64,000 nucleotides of DNA from Sporolactobacillus terrae DSM 11697 (GCF_000648615.1 NZ_JFZC01000047.1:1-64000), one strand, 5' to 3'; positions 34,563 through 44,666 are shown, numbered from the stretch's first letter. The notes: generated by a model not told the origin, from the sequence alone. Numbers and translations are program-made.

Positions 34563-35545
34563 ACCGTGACTATAAACCATTCATTCGTGTCGATCATCTA
34601 AAAAAATATTTTCCAGTTGCTAAAAACTGGCGTGGAAAAAACAGCCAATACGTAAAAGCCGTCGATGATGTCTCTTTTTCAATCGATGAAGGTGAAACAC
34701 TTGGCCTTGTTGGCGAATCCGGATGTGGAAAATCAACAACCGGCCGACTGCTGCTGCACTTGCTGGCGCCGACATCCGGATCACTCTTTTTTGACGGTCA
34801 GGACTTAACGCAGCTGTCGAAGCAGGCGCTGTGGCAAAAACGCCGGGAGATGCAATTCATCTTCCAAGACCCGTACGCCGCGCTTAATCCGAGAATGACC
34901 ATTCAAGACAGTCTTCATGAGCCGCTAAAAGCTTACGGCGAAGATAAGCGGACGCGCAGCGAAACAATCAAAACGCTTATCGATGCGGTTGGGATCCCGT
35001 CCCAGTACTTGAATCGCTATCCGCATGAATTCTCCGGAGGGCAGTTACAGCGGATCGGCATTGCGCGTTCACTCGCATTGAAACCTAAATTTGTGGTCGC
35101 CGACGAGCCCGTGGCTGCACTTGATATGAGTATTCAGGCGCAGATTCTCAATCTAATGAAGGAGCTTCAGCACGCTTTCAATTATACGTATCTCTTCATC
35201 TCTCATGATTTGAGTGTGATCGATTATATGAGTGACCGCATCGGCGTCATGTATCTTGGAAAAATGGTAGAATTAACAGATCGGGATGCATTGTATCAAG
35301 AACCCCTGCACCCTTATACCCAGGCCCTGCTCTCGGCAATTCCGATTGCAGAACCAAAACGATCCAAGAAGAAAATCATGCTCAAGGGCGAAATTCCAAG
35401 TCCTGTCCATCCTCCGTCCGGATGCCATTTCCGAACGCGATGCCCGTTCGCCAAAGCGATTTGTGCAGAAAAAGAACCGGAGTGGGTTGAAATGAAAAAA
35501 GGTCACTATGTCGCATGTCACGTTGTTCAGGAGGCGCACCAATGA
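34559..35545 (+). CDS. Peptide ABC importer, ATPase 2 (DppF/OppF-like)
   Basis: A 328-residue ATPase partner: GLVGESGCGKSTTGRLLL (Walker A), MQFIFQDPYAALNPRM (Q-loop), FSGGQLQRIGIARSL (signature), FVVADEPVAALD (Walker B, V for the usual S), FISHDLSVIDY, and the C-terminal Cys cluster GCHFRTRCPFAKAIC...ACHV. It starts at a TTG overlapping the upstream stop, with GAGAGG about 11 bases before it. Overlaps the next gene by 4 bases (ATGA). Confidence 0.92.
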   Translation: MNRDYKPFIRVDHLKKYFPVAKNWRGKNSQYVKAVDDVSFSIDEGETLGLVGESGCGKSTTGRLLLHLLAPTSGSLFFDGQDLTQLSKQALWQKRREMQFIFQDPYAALNPRMTIQDSLHEPLKAYGEDKRTRSETIKTLIDAVGIPSQYLNRYPHEFSGGQLQRIGIARSLALKPKFVVADEPVAALDMSIQAQILNLMKELQHAFNYTYLFISHDLSVIDYMSDRIGVMYLGKMVELTDRDALYQEPLHPYTQALLSAIPIAEPKRSKKKIMLKGEIPSPVHPPSGCHFRTRCPFAKAICAEKEPEWVEMKKGHYVACHVVQEAHQ

Positions 35546-36234
35546 CTTATTCAATTGTCGCCAAATGTAAAGAAACCGGATATTTTGGTGCAGCGGTAAC
35601 CTCATGTTTTCCAGGTATCGGCGCCTACTCCCCGACCATTAAAGCCAATATCGGGATTATCGCTTCCCAGGGATGGGTCAACCCCACTTTGGGGCCAATT
35701 GGAATCAAATACCTGGAAGCGGGCAAAACAGCCAATGAAACGTTAAATACGCTGCTCATGAAAGATCCGGGCCGAGAATTGCGTCAATTAATCGTCATGG
35801 ATCATTTTGGAAACAGTGCCGTTTATACCGGTGTTGAAAATGATGATGCCAAAGGGCATATTATCGGCGATCAATTTGCCGTTCAAGGCAATATTCTGAC
35901 CAGTCTGGATGTACTCTATGCCGTAGCGGAAACCTTTGAACGAACCAACGGACCAATACAGGAACGTCTGCTTGCAGCGATGCTTGCAGGCGACAAGGTC
36001 GGCGGAGACGCGCGCGGAAAACAAGCGGCTGCAATCAAAGTGGTGGCTGAGGAGGGGTTTCCCTTTGTCGACTTTCGTGTCGATGATTCAGCTGAGCCCA
36101 TTCAGGAATTGAACGCCATTTACAAGAATAATAAGCATGTGCTCATCGATGAATACTATGAGTGGATCGATGCAGTCCGGGCAGGAGTAAAACTTCAGGA
36201 TCGCCAAGCAGCGATGAAAAAAGAAAGAGGATAA
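35542..36234 (+). CDS. DUF1028 family protein (Ntn-hydrolase-like)
   Basis: A 230-residue DUF1028 protein: MTYSIVAKCKETGYFGAAVTSCFPGIGAYSPTIKANIGIIASQGWVNPTLGPIGIKYLEAGK, then GVENDDAKGHIIGDQFAVQGNIL and RLLAAMLAGDKVGGDARGKQAAAI. The family is predicted to have the Ntn-hydrolase fold and is often next to peptide or amino-compound transporters. It may process what the transporter imports. The upstream frame begins at 35515, but CAGGAGG and the ATGA overlap with the ATPase fix the ATG at 35542. Confidence 0.88.
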   Translation: MTYSIVAKCKETGYFGAAVTSCFPGIGAYSPTIKANIGIIASQGWVNPTLGPIGIKYLEAGKTANETLNTLLMKDPGRELRQLIVMDHFGNSAVYTGVENDDAKGHIIGDQFAVQGNILTSLDVLYAVAETFERTNGPIQERLLAAMLAGDKVGGDARGKQAAAIKVVAEEGFPFVDFRVDDSAEPIQELNAIYKNNKHVLIDEYYEWIDAVRAGVKLQDRQAAMKKERG

Positions 36235-36238
36235 TCCT

Positions 36239-38347
36239 TTGACGATCAGAACCCGCAACCAGAAACAACCGGATAACCGTCATTTTGTCGCAGCAACGCT
36301 TCACAATTGGTGCAGTCGTTTTGCGCTGACCCATCTCTCATTGTGGGAACGGGTCGGAGACAGAAAGCACTGCATCTGGGCCTTCCCTCAGCAGGACTAT
36401 ATCGCCAAATTGCCAAAGGCAGCGGACTGCGTTTCTGTAGCGGATCATTTTTTGCTTGTCTTCGATACGGAAAAAACGGCCGTTTTTCGTGACTATTTGC
36501 AGCAGTGCCGTACATTTCTGCCTGTATGCTTTGAAGCGGCATTAGCCTTAGAGAAGCGCAGCGTTGAAGAAAAGCTTTGGCTCGGTCTGAGCGGGGAGGT
36601 ATTAAATGACGTTGACGACTCCTTTTACACAAAATTGCTGGACACGCTGATTACAGGTCTCCCTGGTGCCGAGGCCGGCTTATTGCTACTGAATAACGAG
36701 CGGACAAGCAAACTGGTCATTGAGTCCGGCATCGGATTCGATCATGAATATTATCAACGCATTCAGCTCTCATCCGATGAGTCGCTCGCCGGCACCGCCT
36801 TTTCTAAACAAGAATTGCTGGTTTATAACACGAAAACAGCTCTTCAACAAGCCATGGCATCCCTGTCGCCGAAAAACCGGGACTATCTGATTCAGGCAGC
36901 ACAGTGGAAGCGGATGCCCAGCACGGCGCTTGCTTTTCCAATTATCAACAACCAGCAATCCTTTGGTGTTGTTGTTTTGTTTGGTTTCAGCGACGGCTCC
37001 TGTTTTTCACCGGAAATCGTTGATACACTGCAGAACGTTCTAAACTATATTTCATTATTATACGGTCGTTATAAGAACCAGCGCGAAGCGAAAAAGACGA
37101 AGCGTGAACTGGATATCACCTATCGCGCGCTTCGCACCGAGCACTCGCAGCTGCGAAAAACGCTCGACTTATATAACATTCTGACTGCATTGAGTCGTAA
37201 TAACAAAGGCATCAATGAAATCATGAGCGCGATGTACAGCACCGCACATACGCCAATTGTCTATTATGATGAACTGCTCTTTCCTATTGCCTCCTGCGGA
37301 ACCAGTGAGCAGCACGTACTGCCGGACCATTTTTTAAAAACACGTGAAGCACGTTATTCCGTACGCGTGAAAAAATGGCAGCTGCTCAAACTGACAGAGG
37401 ATGAACTTTTGTTAATCATCCCCGTAGTCGGTGCTGAACGCGTGATCGGATTTCTCTGTGCCTGGATCAATAAAAATACGTTCAACGACAGTGACCGGAC
37501 CTTGCTTGAGTACAGCGCCTCATTTCTTGGACTTGAGTCCATGAAACGGCAGGCTGTTGAGCAGACAAAGCGACAGCTGTTCGGTGATATCTTTGATCAG
37601 GTGCTGAGTAATACTTTTAACGAGAACATGCTTCAGCAGGCAAAAAATCTAGATCTGAATGAGAAGGATCTTTACACCGTGCTCATCTGCGAGTACACGC
37701 ATGCGGCAACTCCGGGAATTCAGGAGCAATTTGCCAGTGAAGCCTGCATGAAGTGGCTGGAACAAGCACTCAAGGAAGTGACGATTAAAGGCTTGGTTGC
37801 CCACAGAAGAGGAGCCATTGTCGCCTTTTTATCCTTCCCATCTGATGCTGAGAAACGAACCATTGATTCGAAACTGACGCGCTTCAGCACCCGCATTAAT
37901 CAATTTCCGGGGGCGATCAAAGTAGGCATCGGCCGTTTGGAGGAGGGATTTATTCGAATAAATCAATCCTACAACGACGCCCGGCAATGCATCCGATTGC
38001 TCAAAAAGAAAAAAAGCGGCAAAGTGTACCGTTTTTCCAGCGGCGGGATTGATCATTTGCTCATGAATCATGACCCGGATGAGCTGAAGCTTTTTGTTGA
38101 GGATCATCTGGGCCTGCTGCTGGAGTATGATGCACGCAAGCATAAAGAACTCTTAAAAACACTCCTCGTCTATTTGGAGCATAATCGTAATCTGCAGAAA
38201 ACAACAGAGGCATTGATGATCCATCACAATACACTGTATTACCGGATCAATCAGATTGAAGCCATTTTATCGGTTAAACTTTCTCATAGCGAAGACTGGA
38301 TGAACCTCGCCATGGCATGTCGTATCTATCAATTTTTACAAGGTTGA
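36239..38347 (+). CDS. PucR/CdaR-type regulator with GAF domain
   Basis: A 702-residue regulator. Residues about 1-100 are unassigned; a GAF-like sensor follows at about 115-290 (GLPGAEAGLLLLNNERTSKLVIESGIGFDHEYY ... ALAFPIINNQQSFGVVVLFG), a coiled-coil linker (REAKKTKRELDITYRALRTEHSQLRKTL), a CdaR GGDEF-like region, and a C-terminal PucR helix-turn-helix (LLKTLLVYLEHNRNLQKTTEALMIHHNTLYYRINQIEAIL). The start is TTG, 8 bases after AAAGAGG and 4 bases after the DUF1028 stop. As last gene of the cluster it probably senses an imported compound and controls the peptide-uptake genes. Confidence 0.85.
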   Translation: MTIRTRNQKQPDNRHFVAATLHNWCSRFALTHLSLWERVGDRKHCIWAFPQQDYIAKLPKAADCVSVADHFLLVFDTEKTAVFRDYLQQCRTFLPVCFEAALALEKRSVEEKLWLGLSGEVLNDVDDSFYTKLLDTLITGLPGAEAGLLLLNNERTSKLVIESGIGFDHEYYQRIQLSSDESLAGTAFSKQELLVYNTKTALQQAMASLSPKNRDYLIQAAQWKRMPSTALAFPIINNQQSFGVVVLFGFSDGSCFSPEIVDTLQNVLNYISLLYGRYKNQREAKKTKRELDITYRALRTEHSQLRKTLDLYNILTALSRNNKGINEIMSAMYSTAHTPIVYYDELLFPIASCGTSEQHVLPDHFLKTREARYSVRVKKWQLLKLTEDELLLIIPVVGAERVIGFLCAWINKNTFNDSDRTLLEYSASFLGLESMKRQAVEQTKRQLFGDIFDQVLSNTFNENMLQQAKNLDLNEKDLYTVLICEYTHAATPGIQEQFASEACMKWLEQALKEVTIKGLVAHRRGAIVAFLSFPSDAEKRTIDSKLTRFSTRINQFPGAIKVGIGRLEEGFIRINQSYNDARQCIRLLKKKKSGKVYRFSSGGIDHLLMNHDPDELKLFVEDHLGLLLEYDARKHKELLKTLLVYLEHNRNLQKTTEALMIHHNTLYYRINQIEAILSVKLSHSEDWMNLAMACRIYQFLQG

Positions 38348-38382
38348 GCACGCAGCTTTCGCAAGCAGCCGCGTGCTTTTTG
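38346..38382 (+). terminator. Terminator of the peptide-uptake cluster
   Basis: AGCACGC...GCGTGCT hairpin followed by TTTTTG, directly after the regulator stop. Confidence 0.75.
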
Positions 38383-39618
38383 TCAGCGTCTCTTTTCCTG
38401 AAGCGCCATCAACCTGCGCCGCAGCTTCGGATCGCTGGCATACAGATACAGCCCATAAACGCCGCGCGTCATCAATACATTAATCGCGTTCAGGATGATC
38501 TGCTCTTTAATCGCATCGACATGAGCGAGATCATCGCGTTTGACGAACGCCGCACCATCCTGGTAGTTTTCGGGACGAATCACAAGCTGATCGTTCGGCT
38601 CATCATAGGTAACGGTTGGACCGAGAATGACACCGGCATAATTCAAGTCAAAGCCTTGAATCGTATACACCGATCCAACTTCATCAATTGTGTCGGCACG
38701 CTCAGCCCACGCCTGCTTCTCGGTCGGTTTCGAGCGGTCCCAGCGCACATGGAAATTCGGCTCATCAATAAAATAGTCCTTGCCGTCGAGCGCATAAGGA
38801 TAATCATATGTTGCAAGTAAACGAGACAAATGATCGCGACTGTTGCGCGCTTTGATGACTTGGAAAAGTTCTCCCGCATCATCGAAGATGCGAAAATCAA
38901 AGGCTTGCTTGTGCGGCAGCGGCAGCACATGCTTATGGATGAAGGCATTGATCCATTCCGAAACATCCGCAGCAGCACGCACCCGAAACTGATCGGTTAA
39001 ATGAAAGGTTTCGCTTGGGATACCGTCCATAAACCGTTTAACAGCCATGGGATTCCAATAGCTTTTAAATTTCAGTACCTGTTTTTCATCAAAGACGATC
39101 ACAACCACTCGGCTGCATTTCAAGATTTCCTCAAGCTGGTTGTCCTGATTGAAGCGATTGTAGCGGTCACTTTTGCTTAGCAGCAGATGTGCCTCATCGA
39201 CAAAGGCAATGTCCGCGCGTGCTCCGCGTTTGTGCATGAGGTTAATGAACGAGGTGGGACGAATAAAGTCCTTTTTGCGCACATGCGGCAGTTCTTCAGC
39301 AATCTCTTTGTACAGTTTAATCATTTCCGCATGATTGACAATCAGGTAATTCTCCGTATGCGCCAGCGGATCATCTGCAGCACCGCTGCGTGACGCGCTT
39401 TGAATCGTGTTAAAGACGGAACTGAGCACAACACTCTTTCCTGTGCCCGCATCGCCCTGAATGACGAACAGTGCCGGATCGGAAGTTTGCACGTGGACCC
39501 GGCAAAAAGCTTCAATGCTTTGCTTCAGCTTTTTTTGCTGCTCCGACAACTTTTTGAATGGTGAGAGCTTGAACACTGCCTGATTATGGTCATGTTGAAC
39601 GCGACTCGCTTGCTGCAT
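38383..39618 (-). CDS. DUF2075 family ATPase/helicase-like protein
   Basis: A 411-residue P-loop protein of the DUF2075 group, related to superfamily-1 helicases. Walker A FVIQGDAGTGKSVVLSSVF (about 50-68), Walker B DIAFVDEAHLLLSKSD, motif-III-like VVVIVFDEKQVL, LTDQFRV, and late motifs VGSVYTIQGFDLNYAGVILGP and NVLMTRGVYGLYLYASDP. Probably an ATP-dependent nucleic-acid enzyme; the exact role is unknown. The frame extends upstream into msrAB, but GGAAGTG is upstream of the ATG at 39618. No restriction or defence gene adjoins it. Confidence 0.8.
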   Translation of the reverse strand: MQQASRVQHDHNQAVFKLSPFKKLSEQQKKLKQSIEAFCRVHVQTSDPALFVIQGDAGTGKSVVLSSVFNTIQSASRSGAADDPLAHTENYLIVNHAEMIKLYKEIAEELPHVRKKDFIRPTSFINLMHKRGARADIAFVDEAHLLLSKSDRYNRFNQDNQLEEILKCSRVVVIVFDEKQVLKFKSYWNPMAVKRFMDGIPSETFHLTDQFRVRAAADVSEWINAFIHKHVLPLPHKQAFDFRIFDDAGELFQVIKARNSRDHLSRLLATYDYPYALDGKDYFIDEPNFHVRWDRSKPTEKQAWAERADTIDEVGSVYTIQGFDLNYAGVILGPTVTYDEPNDQLVIRPENYQDGAAFVKRDDLAHVDAIKEQIILNAINVLMTRGVYGLYLYASDPKLRRRLMALQEKRR

Positions 39619-39673
39619 TTTAAAGCACTTCCTTTTTCCCTTTATCTTCCAGTGTAGCGGATTCAATCGCAGA

Positions 39674-39700
39674 AAAAAAGAGCGGTTAAAAACCCGCTCA
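39674..39700 (-). terminator. Terminator overlapping the msrAB stop codon
   Basis: Minus strand: GAGCGG/CCGCTC hairpin followed by seven T; the stop codon TGA supplies the first bases of the stem. Confidence 0.85.
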
Positions 39701-40654
39701 TCGTGCACCTTGTTTAAAAAGCGCCAAGTACTCCCCATAGCCTTCCTTTTCCAAATCTTCTTTCGGAATAAAACGCAGTGCTGCTGAATTGATGCAGAAC
39801 CGCGTTCCGGTCGGTTCAGTGAAAACATGGCCGAGATGCGCATCGCCCAGCTTGCTGCGTACCTCGGTGCGGGACATACCCAATGTATTGTCCGGATGCG
39901 TCACTATCCGATAGGTGCTGATTGGCCGCGTGAAACTCGGCCAGCCGCAGCCCGCATCGTATTGATTGGTCGTCGAAAACAACGGTTCACCGGAGACCAG
40001 ATCGACATAAATCCCGGGTCTACTGTTGTCCCAATATGCGTTTTGAAATGGCGGCTCCGTACCGCTTTTCTGCGTCACCTCATACTGGATCGGTGTCATC
40101 TGCTCTTTTAACTGCTTATGGTTTTTCTTTGTTCCCCAATGTTCCGCGATAAAATCATCCCGACCGGAGCCCCGGCGATAGCGCCGATAGCTGCCCGGAT
40201 CTTTTCGATAATAGTTTTGGTGCGACTCCTCTGCCGGATAGAATGGACCTGCCGCGACAATCTCAGTCACAATCGGCTCACGAAAACGTCCACTTTGCTC
40301 CAGTTCTTTTTTTGACGCTTCTGCAAGATGTTTCTGCTCGGCATTATGATAAAAGATGGCCGTTCGGTACTGATCGCCGCGATCATGGAACTGCCCTTGA
40401 CGATCGGTCGGATCAATCTGCTGCCAGTACCGTTCCAATAACTTGCGATACGGATACACCTCAGGATCGAACGTAATTTGCACCGCTTCTGCATGTCCCG
40501 TTGTTCCGGAGCAGACCTCACGATAGCTTGGGTTTTCCGTATGGCCGCCGGTGTAGCCCGAGCGCACCTTGATAATGCCCGGTTCTTGATCAAAGGGCTG
40601 AACCATGCACCAAAAACAACCACCGGCAAATGTTGCCTTTTGCGTTCGCGTCAC
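39698..40654 (-). CDS. msrAB: Fused peptide methionine sulfoxide reductase MsrA-MsrB
   Basis: A 318-residue two-domain repair enzyme reducing both diastereomers of methionine sulfoxide. MsrA (about 1-155): [12 protein letters not shown] with the catalytic Cys, [34 protein letters not shown]. MsrB (about 180-315): [43 protein letters not shown], and catalytic Cys in [11 protein letters not shown]. The zinc CxxC pairs of many MsrB domains appear absent. A GTG at 40654 with GGGGGG 6 bases upstream is the likely start; the ATG at 40711 has no Shine-Dalgarno and would add 19 odd residues. Confidence 0.9.
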   Translation of the reverse strand: MTRTQKATFAGGCFWCMVQPFDQEPGIIKVRSGYTGGHTENPSYREVCSGTTGHAEAVQITFDPEVYPYRKLLERYWQQIDPTDRQGQFHDRGDQYRTAIFYHNAEQKHLAEASKKELEQSGRFREPIVTEIVAAGPFYPAEESHQNYYRKDPGSYRRYRRGSGRDDFIAEHWGTKKNHKQLKEQMTPIQYEVTQKSGTEPPFQNAYWDNSRPGIYVDLVSGEPLFSTTNQYDAGCGWPSFTRPISTYRIVTHPDNTLGMSRTEVRSKLGDAHLGHVFTEPTGTRFCINSAALRFIPKEDLEKEGYGEYLALFKQGAR

Positions 40655-40857
40655 ATCTATCCCCCCTGCCCCATCGCTATAATAGGTGAAATCGGTTACT
40701 TTTAAGTTCATTATAGCATGACCTAAAGAAGGTCCCGTGATTCAAAGTTTCGCTGCTGCTCGATTGCGGCCTTATCGCGATATTCCAATCTCGCTAGCAA
40801 ATACCGGTCTCATCCATTTTTTGACGCAGGGCAAAATCATATGCTTTTCATTTGCTT
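40655..40857. other. Intergenic stretch with a possible repeat relic
   Basis: No gene. The segment CAGGGCAAAATCATATGCTTTTC (40827-40849, in two overlapping parts of the repeat tail) faintly resembles ACAAAATCATAAACTTTATCC at 19693. No clear terminator for the acyltransferase gene was found. Confidence 0.3.
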
Positions 40858-41577
40858 TTACGGCTTCAGTTTCATTTTCTTGTTCGGGGTAAAGTTCAGT
40901 GCTTTGCTTGTTGATACGCGCGTTTCCTTTGGCACAAAGCCATGAACACGGGTCAGCGGGAATACCCACGTATATGGTCCGATGCATGTTCCCGGAAGTG
41001 TCGCCGAGTTGGCGCCAATTCGACTGAAGTCGCCGAGCACGCAACCGAAGAAATCAGTGTCAAATTTGGTATAGGTGTCGCCGACTTTGACGCCGATGAT
41101 GCCTTGATCGAAGCGGCGATTAGCAATAATCGTACCGGAACCGACACGTGCACCTTGACCAAGCACCGAATCGCCTGCAAACGTGAAGCTCTGCACCTTC
41201 GCGCCGTTTCCGACAATCGCATGTTTCACTTCGCAGCCGTGACCGATCACGCAGTTATTGCCGATAACCGTGTAGGGACGAATCAACGCGCCGGACTGAA
41301 TCGTCACGTTTTCACCAATGATCACCGGGCCCTCAATCGTCACTTGCGAATGAATCTGCGTGCCCTTTCCGATCAAATAGTTGCCGTGCAGATAACTGCC
41401 CTCGGCTAAAGTGCCTTCATTGACTTGCAGCTTCTTTTCTTCAACCCGTTCGTCAACAATCTGTGTTGCTTTTTGCAAAGCTTCCCAAGGGTACTCAACC
41501 CCTTCAAAAACTTCAGGAACAGCAAAGCTTTCCGTATTCTCAAAGAAATAGCTTAGTTTCAGTTCTTCAACACTCAC
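40858..41577 (-). CDS. Left-handed beta-helix (hexapeptide) acyltransferase-like protein
   Basis: A 239-residue protein with a short helical N-terminus (ELKLSYFFENTESFAVPEVFEGVEYPWEALQKAT) and a long left-handed beta-helix: repeated IGKGTQIHSQVTIEGPVIIGENVTIQSGALIRPYTVIGNNCVIGHGCEVKHAIVGNGAKVQS, as in the GlmU acetyltransferase domain. The insertion GTIIANRRFDQGIIGVKVGDTYTKFDTDFFG interrupts the helix. Probably an N- or O-acetyltransferase or nucleotide-sugar enzyme. A GTG at 41577 with GGAGGTT upstream is preferred over the ATG at 41628. Single gene. Confidence 0.75.
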   Translation of the reverse strand: MSVEELKLSYFFENTESFAVPEVFEGVEYPWEALQKATQIVDERVEEKKLQVNEGTLAEGSYLHGNYLIGKGTQIHSQVTIEGPVIIGENVTIQSGALIRPYTVIGNNCVIGHGCEVKHAIVGNGAKVQSFTFAGDSVLGQGARVGSGTIIANRRFDQGIIGVKVGDTYTKFDTDFFGCVLGDFSRIGANSATLPGTCIGPYTWVFPLTRVHGFVPKETRVSTSKALNFTPNKKMKLKP

Positions 41578-42046
41578 TGAAATAACCTCCAATACGCATT
41601 CATCGTTAATGTAACAGTGTACGATCAAACGATACGTTCACCAAACAATCATTCGTCCCATTCACACCGTTTGTTTCCATAAATTTCATTAAGAGAAGCG
41701 GCAAATGAATCGTTTACTTCTTCCTATTATATTTGTCTTTGATTTGATGTTCCAGTCAAAAATCAAATCAACCACGAGTAGAAAAGTTCCGTTCTTTCCG
41801 CTTCATTGTGAAAAATTTTTTTAGAAAATAAAGGAATTATCAAGAGTGTTGGGGAAAAAGAAATAGAGAGCGCTTGTTGAAGCGAACGGCAAACATTTTT
41901 GAAATCGTTTTTCTCCTACTTGAACGCGTCGTTCTGCTTTTCATCAATGCCGACTCATTTTTTTCGTCCATTTAACAAACACTCTAAATAATTAAGGGTG
42001 GCGCATCAGCAGCATTGCATCTTGCAAGAGAAAGGAACGTTGCAGC
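41578..42046. other. Control region upstream of phosphoketolase
   Basis: 470 bases without a gene, AT-rich between 41690 and 41860. TGAAATCGTTTTTC (41900-41913) resembles a catabolite-responsive element (CcpA site) at about 11 of 14 positions, and GAGAGCGCTTG at 41869 shares its GCGC core. These would fit sugar-dependent control but are not strong matches. Confidence 0.35.
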
Positions 42047-44431
42047 ATGAATCAATCAACTGAAAAAGCAAGCGACTATTCTTCAAAAGCATACTTCGAT
42101 TTATTGGATAAATACTGGCAAGCGGCTAATTACCTGTCTGTGGGTCAAATCTATTTGAAAGACAACCCATTGCTGGATCGTCCGCTTAAAGCGAGCGATG
42201 TCAAAGTGCATCCGATCGGTCATTGGGGAACGATTTCCGGACAAAATTTTATCTATGCTCATTTGAACCGTATTATTAACAAATATGACGTCACCATGTT
42301 CTATATCGAAGGACCGGGACATGGTGGCCAAGTGATGGTATCGAATAGTTATCTCGATGGAAGCTACACCGAAATTTACCCGGACATCACGCAGGATAAA
42401 GCAGGCATGCAAAAGTTGTTCAAACAGTTCTCCTGGCCTGGCGGCGTGGCCTCACACGCAGCCCCGATTACGCCCGGATCGCTTCACGAAGGCGGCGAAC
42501 TGGGCTATTCGATTTCCCATGGTGTCGGGGCCATTCTCGATAATCCGGATCAAATTGCCGCAGTTGTTGTCGGCGATGGAGAGGCTGAAACCGGACCGCT
42601 TGCCGCTTCCTGGCAGTCCAACCATTTTATCAATCCGATTCATGACGGTGCCGTTCTGCCGATCGTTTACATTAACGGTTATAAATTGAGCAACCCAACC
42701 TTGTTCTCGCGTACGTCCGATCAAGATTTGCAGCACTATTTTGAAGGACTCGGCTGGGATCCGCTGTTTGTTTCCGGAAATGATCCGCAAGAGGTTCATC
42801 CGAAAATGGCAAGCGCGCTCGATCAAGCGATTGAAAAAATTCAAGCGATTCAAAAGCAAGCACGTGAAAACGATGATCCAACCATGCCGCATTGGCCGGT
42901 CGTTATTTTCCGCAGCCCCAAAGGATGGACCGGACCAAAAACATGGGAAGGGAAACCAGTTGAAGACTCGTTCCGGTCGCATCAGATTCCAATTCCGGTC
43001 GATCAAAACCATCTGGAGCATAGCGATGAATTGGTTCGCTGGCTCAAGTCCTATAAGCCGGAAGAACTGTTCAATGCGGACGGATCATTACAATCCGAGA
43101 TCGCTCAAGTCATTCCTAAGGGCACCAAAAGAATGGCCGTGAATCCAATCACAAACGGCGGCGTAGATCCGCGCGAACTGCGTTTACCTGACTATCGCAG
43201 CTATGCGACAGACACGAAAGTACGTGGCAGACAGCTGGCACAAGACATGATCATCTTTGGCGAATACGCCCGCGATTTGATTAAGCTGAATCCAACAAAT
43301 TTCCGTATTTTTGGTCCGGATGAAACGGCATCAAACCGCTTGGGCGCGGTTTTTGAAGCCACAAGCCGGCAATGGCTCGGCGAGGTCGACGAACCGCGTG
43401 ATGAATTCGTCGCACCCGCCGGCCGCGTCCTCGATGCACAGCTTTCCGAGCATCAGGCAGAGGGATGGCTTGAAGGCTATACATTAACCGGCAGACACGG
43501 ATTTTTTGCCAGCTATGAAGCGTTTCTCAGAATCGTTGACTCGATGCTGACACAGCATTTCAAATGGCTACGCAAAGCAAGTGAACTCGCATGGAGAAGT
43601 TCCTATCCTTCTTTAAACGTGATTGCATCATCGACCGTTTTCCAGCAGGATCATAACGGCTATACGCATCAAGATCCCGGCATGCTGACGCATCTCGCTG
43701 AGAAGAAACCTGCGTTTATCCGTGAATATCTTCCGGCGGATGCCAATACCTTGCTTGCCGTTGCAAATAAGATTTTCAAAAGCCGTAATAAAATCAATCT
43801 AGTGGTTACATCCAAACACCCACGCCCGCAATGGTTTTCAATCGAAGAAGCTTCGGAACTTGTTGCGAATGGACTTGGAATGATTGACTGGGCAAGTACC
43901 GATCAAGGCTTGGAACCAGACCTTGTCATTGCCAGCGCCGGAACCGAACCCACGCTTGAGTCGCTCGCCGCGCTTCAGCTCTTGCATGACGCGTTTCCGG
44001 AAATGAAGATTCGCTTTGTCAATGTCGTTGATCTGCTCAAACTCAGAAGTCCAAAGAAAAGTGCACGCGGTCTTTCTGATGAAGCCTTCGACCATTATTT
44101 CACCAAAGACAAGCCGATTCTCTTTGCCTTCCACGGCTACGAAGACCTTATCGAAAGCTTGTTCTTTGGTCGTCATAATAACAAGTTAACGGTTCACGGC
44201 TATCGTGAAGACGGCGATATCACCACGCCATTTGACATGCGCGTCTTAAACCATCTCGACCGGTTCCATCTCGCTAAGACCGCCGTCATGATTCAACCGG
44301 CTTATGAAGAAAAACGCGATGCATTTATCGCAGAAATGGATCGAATGATTGCCAAGCATCACCGATTCATTCGCGATGAAGGACAAGATCTCCCGGAAGT
44401 TTCCAATTGGCAGTGGACACCGCTGCACTGA
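42047..44431 (+). CDS. xfp: Xylulose-5-phosphate/fructose-6-phosphate phosphoketolase
   Basis: Thiamine-diphosphate enzyme splitting xylulose 5-phosphate (and possibly fructose 6-phosphate) with phosphate to acetyl phosphate and glyceraldehyde 3-phosphate, the key step of heterolactic fermentation. The 794 residues match the family length. Seen: [75 protein letters not shown], the cofactor motif [35 protein letters not shown], and [30 protein letters not shown] precedes the ATG by about 10 bases. Single gene with its own terminator. Confidence 0.95.
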   Translation: MNQSTEKASDYSSKAYFDLLDKYWQAANYLSVGQIYLKDNPLLDRPLKASDVKVHPIGHWGTISGQNFIYAHLNRIINKYDVTMFYIEGPGHGGQVMVSNSYLDGSYTEIYPDITQDKAGMQKLFKQFSWPGGVASHAAPITPGSLHEGGELGYSISHGVGAILDNPDQIAAVVVGDGEAETGPLAASWQSNHFINPIHDGAVLPIVYINGYKLSNPTLFSRTSDQDLQHYFEGLGWDPLFVSGNDPQEVHPKMASALDQAIEKIQAIQKQARENDDPTMPHWPVVIFRSPKGWTGPKTWEGKPVEDSFRSHQIPIPVDQNHLEHSDELVRWLKSYKPEELFNADGSLQSEIAQVIPKGTKRMAVNPITNGGVDPRELRLPDYRSYATDTKVRGRQLAQDMIIFGEYARDLIKLNPTNFRIFGPDETASNRLGAVFEATSRQWLGEVDEPRDEFVAPAGRVLDAQLSEHQAEGWLEGYTLTGRHGFFASYEAFLRIVDSMLTQHFKWLRKASELAWRSSYPSLNVIASSTVFQQDHNGYTHQDPGMLTHLAEKKPAFIREYLPADANTLLAVANKIFKSRNKINLVVTSKHPRPQWFSIEEASELVANGLGMIDWASTDQGLEPDLVIASAGTEPTLESLAALQLLHDAFPEMKIRFVNVVDLLKLRSPKKSARGLSDEAFDHYFTKDKPILFAFHGYEDLIESLFFGRHNNKLTVHGYREDGDITTPFDMRVLNHLDRFHLAKTAVMIQPAYEEKRDAFIAEMDRMIAKHHRFIRDEGQDLPEVSNWQWTPLH

Positions 44432-44447
44432 AATTGCGTTAAATACG

Positions 44448-44666
44448 TTAAATCCCCCTTGCCGTTCCGGTCAGGGGGATTTGTTTTTTAAACTCATTTT
44501 TTAAGTGCTTTTTTGCCAATAGCAACCCGGCGAGAATGATTCGCTCCGGTCGCAGCACCAAAGTATAGCTGACGACTGCCTGGGCAAGATAATAGGCTTC
44601 AAGCGCCCACCGAATAACATACGTGCCCCTCCTAAAGGATTGAAATTTAAATTGCATTGTATTCAT
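44448..44666 (-). pseudogene. C-terminal relic of a ROK fructokinase
   Basis: A 72-residue frame containing ALEAYYLAQAVVSYTLVLRPERIILAG followed by LLLAKKHLKNEF, which follows the C-terminal pattern of ROK-type fructokinases (EAYYLAQAL.NY.L.L.P..IILGGGVM). The N-terminal 200 or more residues, with the ATP site and catalytic Asp, are absent, the GGG is reduced, and the frame runs through the phosphoketolase terminator. This looks like the eroded end of a gene, not a working small protein. Confidence 0.5.
44450..44488 (+). terminator. Terminator of phosphoketolase
   Basis: AAATCCCCCT/AGGGGGATTT hairpin followed by GTTTTTT. Confidence 0.9.

Noticed and set aside
38383-39618. Defence system built around the DUF2075 helicase-like ATPase
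   Set aside because: No nuclease, methylase, toxin or other defence gene adjoins it; neighbours are a regulator and msrAB.
41869-41913. Firm CcpA site upstream of phosphoketolase
   Set aside because: The two candidates miss several consensus positions, so I list them only as weak possibilities within the control region.
44448-44666. Genuine 72-residue protein on the minus strand
   Set aside because: It runs through the phosphoketolase terminator and resembles only the last quarter of a ROK kinase, so I treat it as a relic.
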